Positions 1 to 5,914 of a DNA stretch of 7,358 nucleotides are shown piece by piece (positions within the stretch are counted from its first letter, which is position 1; each line of letters begins with the position of its first letter). Made by a program: the position numbers and the translations under genes. The notes beneath the pieces are model-generated. The model saw only the letters and a list, made by a program, of their open reading frames with translations, was not told where the DNA came from and did no database searches. This stretch comes from Chloroflexota bacterium (GTDB taxonomy: Bacteria > Chloroflexota > UBA5177 > JANWHV01), in assembly GCA_025450375.1 (NCBI GenBank), contig JANWHO010000286.1:1-7358 (forward strand), in the 5' to 3' direction.

Positions 1-1430
1 AGGTCGATAGCCACGGAGCCCAGATTGTTCAGCACGAGCGCGAGGAGCGGCGTGTCTTCAAGCTTGCGCACGATTTCCAGCCCTGTCTCGTACCGCGCTC
101 GCGCCTGTGCCAGATCGCCCTGGAACTTGCTGACCGTGCCCAGGTTGATCAGGACACGCGCCATCCCGCGCGCGTCGTCAAGCTCGCGATACAGGGCAAG
201 GCTTTCGCTGTAGCGGGCTGCCGCCGCCGAGTAATCACCCTGTTCGTTCGCCAGGGTGCCGGCCGCGTTCAACGCTCCTGCTCGCGTGGCGGACGCGCCA
301 GGTTGGACCAGGGCGGCAGCCAGCCACTGGCGGCCCTCGCCTTGATAGCCGCGGAGGAGGCAGAAGTGGGCCAGCGGTTCCGCAAGGCGTAGCACCTCCT
401 CCCTTTCAGCGGGTTCCGACACGCTACCGCTGAGCGCCACGCGCAGGTTGTCGATGTCGGCCTCCAGGCGATCCAGCCAACTTGCGCGGTCTGTCGCCCG
501 CGGTCCGCCGCGCCCCTGCTCTAGCTGCTCAAGGAACCACCGCCGATGGCGCTTCTCCAGGGGAAGCGCCTCGCCGCTCTCGCGGAGTTGCTCTCGCGCG
601 TATTGGCGTACGGTCTCCAGCAGCCGGTAGCGCGCCGCCGCCAGTTCAATCGCCAGGGGTAGACCGTCCAACCACTGGCAGATCCGCAATACCGCGGGGG
701 CGTTCAGTGGGGTCAGGAGAAAGTCCCGCCGGCCGGCGTGGGCGCGGTCCACGAAGAGTTGCACTGCCTCATACTGGCGTAGGCCGTCCAGATCGAGCGT
801 GGGCGCGACGGGCGGCGTGGCGAGGGGCGGTACTCGCCAGGCTGTCTCACCGTCGATGCGGAGCGGCTCCCGGCTGGTAGCCAGAATGCGTAGTCCCGGA
901 CAGCCACGCAGCAGCGCCGTGGTCAATTCGGCGCACCCCACGAGCAGATGCTCGCAGTTATCCAACAGCACGAGGGTCTGACGCGGCTCGAGGAACGCGA
1001 TCAACTCCGCGATCAGGGCGCCGCCGGAGATCCCTTTGAGCCGCTTCCAGCACCAGAACCTCGCCCACCACCTGTACCTTGCTTATTCCGGCTTCCGGAC
1101 CGTCCAGCAGTTGACGCAGTGCCAGCGCGCCGCCGGGATGAGGTCAGAACCACGCCAGACCATGAGGTCGCCCAGGGTGCGCACCCGCAACGCCGTGTCT
1201 CCATCTGCGGCTACAGTGTGCGCGGCGTCTCCTTCATTCGGCACCCCCTCGAGCATCGTCTTGCCCAGGTAGCGTGACCGCACCTTGCCGTCCTCGCGCC
1301 AGTAAGCGAACCAGTAGGGTCCATGTCCCGGCTTGTCATCGGTGCATTACCCGCAATTTGGCCGGCGACAACGCCGGTATTGCCGGGTATAGGTGACATG
1401 GGCCATGCCGGGGGGCAATCTGGTCGGCAT
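1..1430 (-). pseudogene. Decayed regulator-type signalling ATPase with C-terminal TPRs (3' end beyond the window)
   Basis: Read on the minus strand from an ATG at 1430-1428 preceded by GAGGGAG (1442-1436). The N-terminal module has a Cys-containing YRRCRRPNC segment and then GHGPYWFAYWRE (about 1325-1290) and VRSRYLGK. It is interrupted by an in-frame TAA at 1349-1347. The same frame then gives LRVRTLGDLMVWRG (about 1195-1150), which resembles the start of a SARP/BTAD-type winged-helix regulator, and hits another TAA at 1085-1083. Homologous-looking sequence continues in a second frame (1140 to about 1022, ending LVLEAAQRDLRR) and returns to the first frame from 1019 to the edge, with 339 open codons. 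That part contains the Walker B-like TLVLLDNCEHLL (977-942), LRILATSREPLRI (893-855), WRVPPL, and LDGLPLAIELAAAR joined directly to YRLLETVRQYA at 630/629. TPR-like helices (ALNAAGTLANEQGDYSAA, VLINLGTVSKFQGD, LVLNNLGS) run to base 1. No GxGGxGKT P-loop is visible, and the segment usually found between LAIELAAAR and RYRLLET is missing. The family call is from motif memory. Pseudogene status is well supported unless the base errors are artefacts. Confidence 0.8.
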
Positions 1431-1668
1431 CCGCACTCCCTCACATGAATACCAACGCTGCCGTCAGCCTAGCATAGATCCACCCGCCCGCGGCGATTGC
1501 AAAAGAGGAGTATCGAGATCTTTTGCAACAAGGGCTTGCATCCCAGAGACACACGCTGGACAGAATCCGCGGCTGCCCTACGTGAGGCGCCTGCTAGAGT
1601 GCGGATGGGTAAGCAATGTATGGGTGGGTATCGGTTAAGCATCGGAAGCAGACGGATGGGAGGGAGAC
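1431..1668. other. Intergenic region between the decayed regulator and the 72-aa gene
   Basis: Non-coding as far as can be judged. The short open frames here have no family-like features and no ribosome-binding site. The region lies between divergently oriented genes, so promoters for both would be expected, but I see no clear -35/-10 pair. A TTGCAT at 1536 and CAGAAT at 1561 are 19 bases apart, too far to be convincing. Its one striking element is the inverted repeat at 1497-1528, listed separately. The motif GGATGGG occurs twice, near 1604 and 1654. Confidence 0.5.
1497..1528. promoter_or_regulatory. Perfect 10-bp inverted repeat, possible operator or hairpin
   Basis: TTGCAAAAGA (1497-1506) and TCTTTTGCAA (1519-1528) are exact reverse complements separated by 12 bases. 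The arms are more AT-rich than the surroundings, which makes them stand out in this GC-rich DNA. The position between a divergent regulator remnant and a plus-strand gene fits an operator for a dimeric regulator. A transcript hairpin is the alternative. No known binding consensus is recognised. Confidence 0.45.
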
Positions 1669-1887
1669 ATGCCGCGACACACATCCTTCATCCTGCGGGT
1701 CTGGTGCAGTAGCCGGCATGAGCGAGTGCAATGGGCGGCCAGGCTGGAGGACTTGCGGGATGGCCGGCACGAGCAATTCACCAACCCCGACGCGCTGCTC
1801 GCCCATCTACGGGGGTTGCTTGATTCGGAGGCACGGAGCGGCCCAGACCCCCCGGAAGGCACGGATACTCCGGGAGATCGAGCCTGA
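1669..1887 (+). CDS. Small conserved-looking protein of unknown function (72 aa)
   Basis: The ATG is preceded by a strong purine-rich Shine-Dalgarno stretch (GGGAGGGAG, 1658-1666), the best start signal in the left half of the window. The protein begins MPRHTSFILRVWCSSRHERV and continues with a hydrophilic segment (RLEDLRDGRHEQFTNPDALL) and a short helix (LLAHLRGLL). The tail is Asp/Pro/Gly-rich and probably disordered. This layout of a beta-strand SFxLRVW, a central W, then F.nPdALLaFL-like helix resembles a family of short cytoplasmic proteins I recall from Chloroflexota genomes, with no function known to me. There is no signal peptide or membrane segment. The next plus-strand gene starts 54 bases downstream, so co-transcription is possible. 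Confidence 0.65.
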   Translation: MPRHTSFILRVWCSSRHERVQWAARLEDLRDGRHEQFTNPDALLAHLRGLLDSEARSGPDPPEGTDTPGDRA

Positions 1888-1941
1888 CCGCGCGGACGGA
1901 CGCGCCAACCAAATCCGATAGTACGCTGAAAGGAAACCACC

Positions 1942-2563
1942 ATGTTACGCAACCGAAAGTCTCTGGCCCCTGTCTCCCTGGTCATTGCCCTCGTGGTGGC
2001 CCTTACCACCCTCCTCGGCCCCAGCCGCCACGCGCTGGCCACTGGGCCGCGTGTGATCACGGGGTCGGACCTGAACGACTTCAATGGCATCGATCGCCAA
2101 GGTCTATGGGCAAGCCGCGACCATGCTCACCGTCCCCTTCGGGCAGGCCAGCCAAATTAAACTGACGCTGCACGAGAACCAGAAAAAGCAACTGTACATA
2201 CTTCTGGGGAATCCCACCGTGCTCACCAGCGTCCCGAAGCCGGTCGCGGCGCCCCCCTCGTTCGGATCAGGCGGCAACAGTGGCGGCAGCGGCGCGGGCG
2301 GCGGCAAGACGACCCTGAAGCTCCTCTCCCCCTCGGTCGCCTCGGGGAGCCAGGAGACGGCGCTGATCACCACTGGCGCCAATGCGGCCCTTACCCTGGT
2401 GATTACCTATCCAGACGGTACGCAGCAGGTGCTCGGCCCCAAAAAGGCAGGGGCGGATGGGCATTTCGCCTATGGCTGGGTCGTGCCTGGTGGGATGGCC
2501 GGGGTGACGCGCGTCGTGGCGATCAGCAGTGGGGTGGCCCAGGCCACGTTCACCATTCAGTAG
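1942..2563 (+). pseudogene. Frameshifted secreted protein with Gly/Ser linker and C-terminal Ig-like domain
   Basis: Translation starts at ATG 1942 behind AAAGGAAA (about 1929-1936). The first part encodes a textbook signal peptide: basic MLRNRK, a hydrophobic core from residue 8 to 26, and ALA (31-33) as likely signal peptidase site. The mature part starts VITGSDLNDFN. That frame ends at TAA 2158-2160 after unlikely sequence. The family-like sequence continues one base out of frame from about 2084 to TAG 2561-2563: IAKVYGQAATMLTVPFGQ, then QIKLTLHENQKKQLYILLG, a Pro/Gly/Ser linker (GSGGNSGGSGAGGG), and about 85 residues of beta-rich sequence including LVITYPDGTQQVLG and ATFTIQ, similar to Ig-like modules. 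Removing one G of the GG near 2086-2087 joins the halves as DFNASIAKVYGQ into a protein of about 206 residues. The second half has no Shine-Dalgarno of its own, so I treat this as one gene broken by a one-base insertion or a sequencing error. Function unknown, probably extracellular or cell-surface. Confidence 0.7.
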
Positions 2564-3399
2564 GGTACGGCGGCGGGTTGGGACATGTCCCGGGTAGCCA
2601 GATAGACCGCCTCGCCAGGAAAAAGATGTTCTTGCACTTCCCATCCCTCCTCGCGCGCCAAGGCGAGGAAGGCGTCGCCCGGACGCCGGGCCAGACCCGC
2701 GCGGCGGCCACCCAGGCTCCGCTCGGCGAAGGAGACCAGCAGCCGCGGGGCGCGAACCGCGCGCAGGAGGGCGGCGCCCGAGCCGCGTTCAAGGGCCTCC
2801 AGGGTGGGGAGCAGCTTGAGGGCCAGCCCCAGGTCGGCGGGATTTGGCGGGGGATTCCGGGTCAGATCCCGGACCTCCGCCGTGCCGCGGATGCCGCCGA
2901 CCTGGAAGAACCCGTTCAGGAACTCCACCAGCCCGGCGTCTATGTCACAGCAATAATAGGTTGCATCCGGCGGCAATCCCATCCAGGGGATGGTCAAGGG
3001 ATTCAGCCCACAGCCCAGGTCCAGTACCGAGCGGATAGGCGGGAGGCCAGCCAGGGTTTCCGCATAGAGACGGTCGAGAAGCGGAGCCCGCTCGAAGGTG
3101 GAGGCGTGTTGGCGCATGATCTGGAGCAGGGTACGGCGGAAAGCCTCGGGCCCTTGGATGACCGATCCCCGCAAGAGGTCGAGCCAAGCGTCATACTGCG
3201 GCGCGCCGGCAAAAAAGGCGCCGTGGACTTGATGCAGCGCGTTCTTGGTCTCCTTGATCGCCTCCTTCAGACTGCCGCGCTTGCCTAGCTCGCGCTCGCC
3301 GATCGCCGCGATCAGGTCGGGCGCTACCCGCCGATACTTGGGGCCGGCGGATACGGCGCGCACCAGCGCCTCGATCTGGTCGCCGGTCGGTTCAGCCAT
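2557..3399 (-). CDS. 16S rRNA (guanine-1405-N7)-methyltransferase, ArmA/Rmt/FmrO family
   Basis: A 280-residue S-adenosylmethionine-dependent methyltransferase. Family members methylate N7 of G1405 in helix 44 of 16S rRNA on the 30S subunit and block 4,6-disubstituted deoxystreptamine aminoglycosides such as gentamicin and kanamycin. Several motifs match my memory of RmtB in the same order: KYRRVAPDLI (21-30, RmtB KYRALCPDTV), HASTFERAPLLDRLY (98-112, RmtB HASTKERLAELDCLY), the SAM loop LDLGCGLNPL (126-135, RmtB LDIACGLNPL), CDID (151-154), ALKLLPTLE (193-201, RmtB VFKLLPLLE), and VSFAERSLGGR (222-232, RmtB VSFPTRSLGGR). Residues 1-115 form the N-terminal rRNA-binding extension of this family. 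Length fits the family (about 250-290). It is the last gene of the operon. Its ATG lies inside the end of the tgt-like gene (8-bp overlap) without a strong ribosome-binding site, suggesting translational coupling. Actual resistance is inferred, not shown. Confidence 0.9.
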   Translation of the reverse strand: MAEPTGDQIEALVRAVSAGPKYRRVAPDLIAAIGERELGKRGSLKEAIKETKNALHQVHGAFFAGAPQYDAWLDLLRGSVIQGPEAFRRTLLQIMRQHASTFERAPLLDRLYAETLAGLPPIRSVLDLGCGLNPLTIPWMGLPPDATYYCCDIDAGLVEFLNGFFQVGGIRGTAEVRDLTRNPPPNPADLGLALKLLPTLEALERGSGAALLRAVRAPRLLVSFAERSLGGRRAGLARRPGDAFLALAREEGWEVQEHLFPGEAVYLATRDMSQPAAVPY

Positions 3400-4489
3400 C
3401 AGCCTGTAGGAGCGCCATCAGAGTGCTCATAAAGCGCAGATTGTGGATAGTCGCCAGGCGGGCATAGAGCATTTCGTTGCATTTGTAGAGGTGGTGGAGA
3501 TAGCCCACCGAGTAACTGGCGCAGGTGTGGCAATCGCAGCCGGGCCAGATCGCCGTGGCGGTCTTGATGTGCTTGTTGTCCTGGATATAGAGAGTATCAC
3601 GCCACTCGCCGCTTAGCTGGAAGCCGGGGACGCTCGGGTCGCTGGTGAAGGCGTAGAGGCGGCCGCCCCGCGCGTCACGGGTGGGCAACGCGCTATCGAA
3701 GATCTGGTAGCCCATGGCGGCGCAAGCCACGATGTGATCCGGATGCCCTACCCCCAGGGCGTGCATGGGGAACTCCGCCGGGATCAGTTCCCTGCAATAG
3801 GCCAGGGTCTCGCGGAGCAGCACCCCCTGGCTGGAGAAAGGCCAGCCGCCGTAGCCGAAGCCGTCGAAACCCAGCTCCAGCAGCGCCTCCGCGCACTCCC
3901 GCCGCAGTTCTGGGCGATCACCGCCCTGCACCACGGCGAAGAGACGGGGCCGGGCTTCCGGGCCCAGCTTCCGCCCCGCGATCTGCCGCTCGTACTCCTC
4001 CTTGCAGCGGCGGGCCCAGCGAATGGTCCGCCCCACCGCGCGCCGCTGTTCCTCCAGCGCCTCCTCGGCGTGGGTGCAATCGTCCAGGCACATCACCACA
4101 TCGGTCCCATAGGCCATCTGCAAGGAGACGCTTTTCTCCGGCGAGAGGAGGAACTTCCGATTCACCCCTTCCGGCTGGAAGCTGAGCCCCCGATCGCTCA
4201 GGCTGCCGAACTTGCTATTCTGGCGGATCAGCGAGTACGCCTGGAAACCGCCGGAATCGGTGATAATCGGCCCGCTCCAGCCGCTCATCGCGTGCAGACC
4301 GCCCAAGGCCGCGATAGTAGAGGAGCCGGGCTTCTGCATCAGATGGAAGACGTTCATCACCAACGCCCGCGTCCCCGCCCGCGCCAGATCGGCGGCGTCC
4401 ACCGCCCGCACCACTCCGAGGGTGGCATCGGGAAGGAAGGCCGGAAGCGGCAGATCGCCATGGGCCAGGGCCAGGACAGCCGCGCTCAC
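3392..4489 (-). CDS. tgt: tRNA-guanine transglycosylase family protein with divergent base pocket
   Basis: A 365-residue TIM-barrel base-exchange enzyme. Bacterial Tgt swaps G34 of GUN-anticodon tRNAs for preQ1 in queuosine synthesis. Visible motifs are HLMQKPG (49-55), [12 protein letters not shown] (76-87, general-acid Asp78), MCLDDCTH (133-140), AVVQGG (185-190), the nucleophile Asp265 in [13 protein letters not shown] (264-276), and the zinc site CDCHTC (Cys318, Cys320, Cys323) with His349 in ATIHNLRF. All catalytic and zinc ligands are present, so it should be active. Several pocket positions differ from the usual bacterial form. The GGLAVGE-type loop is GGWPFSS (214-220), placing Phe218 where Z. 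mobilis has Val233 and Ser220 where it has Glu235. FDEC is LDDC and FDCV is FDSA. The start is a GTG sharing GTGA with the rsmI stop, with AAAGGGA just upstream, and begins the barrel at the expected place. Substrate may be preQ1, queuine or another 7-deazaguanine, so the gene symbol marks family rather than proven specificity. Confidence 0.87.
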   Translation of the reverse strand: MSAAVLALAHGDLPLPAFLPDATLGVVRAVDAADLARAGTRALVMNVFHLMQKPGSSTIAALGGLHAMSGWSGPIITDSGGFQAYSLIRQNSKFGSLSDRGLSFQPEGVNRKFLLSPEKSVSLQMAYGTDVVMCLDDCTHAEEALEEQRRAVGRTIRWARRCKEEYERQIAGRKLGPEARPRLFAVVQGGDRPELRRECAEALLELGFDGFGYGGWPFSSQGVLLRETLAYCRELIPAEFPMHALGVGHPDHIVACAAMGYQIFDSALPTRDARGGRLYAFTSDPSVPGFQLSGEWRDTLYIQDNKHIKTATAIWPGCDCHTCASYSVGYLHHLYKCNEMLYARLATIHNLRFMSTLMALLQADG

Positions 4490-5241
4490 GGCCCATCCCT
4501 TTCCGGCGCCGGTTGATCGCCGGCCCCCGCCCCCGCGATCACCACCACGTATTCCCCCTTGAGGGTCTTCCCGGCCACTCCCTCCGCCAGGGCCGAGAGT
4601 GGTCCGCGCTCTACCGCCTCGAACAGCTTGGTCAGGTCGTTGGCCAGCGCCGCCTGGCGGTCGCCGTAGACGGCGCGCGCGTCCACAAGGAAGGCGTGCA
4701 AACGGTGGGGGCTCTCGTAAAAGATGAGGGTATGCGGACTGGCGGCGTCCAGAGCGAGCCAGGTCCGGCGCGCGCCCGACTTCCGGGGCGGAAAGCCGCG
4801 GAAGGTGAAGCTATGCACGGGCAGCGCGGAGAGCACCAGGGCCATGACCAGCGCCGCTGGCCCAGGGATCATGGTGAGGGGCAGTCCGGCCCGCGTGACC
4901 CGGCGCACCAGGGTGTAGCCGGGATCGGAGATCCCAGGCGTCCCGGCATTGGTGACCAGGGCCACCGACTTCCCTTCGCGGAGCAGCCCCTCGACACGCG
5001 CGCCCGCCTGCTCCTCGTTATGCTCGTGAAAAGCGATCTGCGGCTTCTTGATCTCAAACCGCTGGAGGAGTAGGCCGGTCTTCCGCGTGTCCTCGCTGGC
5101 CACGGCATCCACTGTGCGCAAGGTCTCCAGGGCCCGCAGGGTGATATCGCCCAGATTGCCGATCGGAGTGGCGACCAGGTAGAGGGTGCCCGCCCCGGTT
5201 GCCCCCTCTGGAACACCACCGCTCACGCGGACACCATCCAT
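4486..5241 (-). CDS. rsmI: 16S rRNA (cytidine-1402-2'-O)-methyltransferase RsmI
   Basis: A 251-residue tetrapyrrole-methylase-fold enzyme. The family uses SAM to add a 2'-O-methyl to C1402 in helix 44, tuning decoding in the 30S P site. Diagnostic motifs are all present in order: [20 protein letters not shown] (18-37), [11 protein letters not shown] (50-60), AFHEHNE (70-76), [17 protein letters not shown] (93-109), IPGPAAL (125-131), [13 protein letters not shown] (147-159), [11 protein letters not shown] (171-181), NDLTKLFE (201-208) and [10 protein letters not shown] (228-237). Oddities include NAGTP instead of the common DAGTP and NDLTK in place of the usual RELTK. It lacks the roughly 40-residue C-terminal helical domain seen in E. 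coli RsmI and ends soon after the catalytic fold. The ATG at 5241-5239 has no clear Shine-Dalgarno, and its codon lies in the outer end of the 258-bp palindrome. First gene of the three-gene operon, it overlaps the tgt-like gene by GTGA. Confidence 0.93.
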   Translation of the reverse strand: MDGVRVSGGVPEGATGAGTLYLVATPIGNLGDITLRALETLRTVDAVASEDTRKTGLLLQRFEIKKPQIAFHEHNEEQAGARVEGLLREGKSVALVTNAGTPGISDPGYTLVRRVTRAGLPLTMIPGPAALVMALVLSALPVHSFTFRGFPPRKSGARRTWLALDAASPHTLIFYESPHRLHAFLVDARAVYGDRQAALANDLTKLFEAVERGPLSALAEGVAGKTLKGEYVVVIAGAGAGDQPAPERDGP

Positions 5242-5495
5242 AGGAGTGGACAGGTTCTGAGATGCGGCGGCCGCGTCCCCTTGAAACCCCGGCCTTCAGG
5301 CCGGGGAGGCTCATTTGCTCTGCTAGCGTAGCCTTCAGGCCGCTCCTTCTTCATGGTTGTTCGAACCTCATACATCCCATCGGGACAGCGGGCTAAAGCC
5401 CACGGCTAGGTGAGCGGTGAGGCTCCCCGGCGCGAAAGCCGGGGCTTCAATCTGGGACAACCCGGTCTGCCAGAGAGCCTGCCCACTCCTATTGG
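5238..5495. repeat. 258-bp imperfect palindrome, foldback or MITE-like element upstream of rsmI
   Basis: The left arm (5238-5344) aligns to the reverse complement of the right arm (5387-5495) along its whole length with a constant centre near 5366. Best-matching blocks are 5281-5313 with 5418-5450 (28 of 33 identical), 5238-5254 with 5478-5495 (one mismatch and one inserted base), and 5323-5344 with 5387-5409 (diverged). Each arm contains its own hairpin: CCCCGGCCT/AGGCCGGGG at 5287-5306 and CCCCGGC/GCCGGGG at 5425-5444. A GGGCTAAAGCCC hairpin-like core sits at 5390-5401. The central 42 bases are unpaired. No transposase is present. It resembles non-autonomous foldback elements or clustered REP-type palindromes. 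The rsmI start codon (5241-5239) is inside the outer left arm, so the operon leader, and probably its promoter, lies in this element. Confidence 0.75.
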
Positions 5496-5747
5496 CCACC
5501 GCCGCGATAGGCCGCGGGACATCATACACGTTCACGCTCATCAGTATAGGGCCCCAGAGGCGAAGGGATCCCGCGGTTCGCCCCTCCTGAAGCACGGAAG
5601 CACCGAGGGAATGGAAAACACAGAGCGCGGCGCCGATTCAGTAGGAGCAACCCGCCCGATCGATGAGGTAGAGGGGATGGCGATTTTCATCTTCAGCGCA
5701 CATGGCTAGCTGGCCTTTCTCGTAGCCGATTGTTTACACTGTCGCAG
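5496..5747. other. Non-coding stretch with a relic palindromic repeat
   Basis: No convincing gene is seen. GGCGAA (5559-5564) and TTCGCC (5577-5582) flank GGGATCCC and form a 6-bp stem with a 12-base loop. It looks like a degenerate copy of the GGGGCGAA...TTCGCCCC type of dispersed repeat. Positions 5589-5632 are purine-rich with an imperfect AAGCACGG repetition. Nothing resembling a tRNA, CRISPR or insertion-sequence end is visible. Confidence 0.45.
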
Positions 5748-5868
5748 GCGGTGACAGTCACCGCTTCCAGCAATCGCACGGGAGCAATTGGTGGACAACA
5801 CGGTAGCGTACCGGTGCTGGTCACGGGTAAGCTAGGCCATTCGGACCCGTGGGCGGGTCCGCTAATGG
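5748..5868 (+). promoter_or_regulatory. Structured 5' leader of the LysM/SLT gene, two strong hairpins
   Basis: Hairpin A is GCGGTGA (5748-5754), loop CAG, TCACCGC (5758-5764), a perfect 7-bp stem. An overlapping alternative pairs ACTGTC (5738-5743) with GACAGT (5753-5758). Hairpin B is CGGACCC (5842-5848), 6-base loop, GGGTCCG (5855-5861), extended below a 2-base bulge by CCATT (5837-5841) with AATGG (5864-5868), giving 12 pairs. Mutually exclusive pairing around hairpin A could allow a regulatory switch. I compared it by memory with the c-di-AMP (ydaO) and c-di-GMP riboswitch signatures, which sometimes precede cell-wall hydrolase genes, and did not find their conserved loops. No clear promoter was found upstream. 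Confidence 0.4.
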
Positions 5869-5903
5869 TGTACATCCGTGACGTCCATGTCGCTCCCTGG
5901 CCC

Positions 5904-5914
5904 AAGGAGAAGGT
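5904..5914 (+). promoter_or_regulatory. Strong ribosome-binding site for the LysM/SLT gene
   Basis: AAGGAG at 5904-5909, a near-perfect anti-16S match, sits 5 bases before the ATG at 5915. It fixes the start and implies efficient translation. Confidence 0.85.

Noticed and set aside
482..880. 132-codon plus-strand open frame
   Set aside because: It is antisense to the well-recognised ATPase motifs of the decayed regulator. Its composition is Arg/Pro/Ala-rich, as expected from GC-rich shadow frames.
2084..2563. Independent gene starting at ATG 2084
   Set aside because: It has no ribosome-binding site and no signal peptide, whereas the upstream frame supplies a signal peptide and stops uselessly. 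A single broken gene explains both better.
2578..3288. 236-codon plus-strand open frame
   Set aside because: It lies opposite the m7G1405 methyltransferase gene, which has clear family motifs. The translation has no domain-like pattern.
3734..4516. 260-codon plus-strand open frame
   Set aside because: It mirrors the tgt-like gene and encodes Gln/Arg/Pro/His-rich low-complexity sequence typical of an antisense shadow.
5238..5495. IS200/IS605-type insertion sequence
   Set aside because: Subterminal hairpins are reminiscent of such ends, but there is no transposase frame and the element is a long palindrome rather than having asymmetric hairpin ends.
5410..5709. 99-codon plus-strand open frame
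   Set aside because: It starts inside the palindrome, has no ribosome-binding site, and its product shows no recognisable pattern.
5730..5914. c-di-AMP (ydaO) or c-di-GMP riboswitch upstream of the LysM/SLT gene
   Set aside because: Gene context made it plausible, but the conserved loops of either class were not found when read by eye. It is kept only as an unclassified structured leader.
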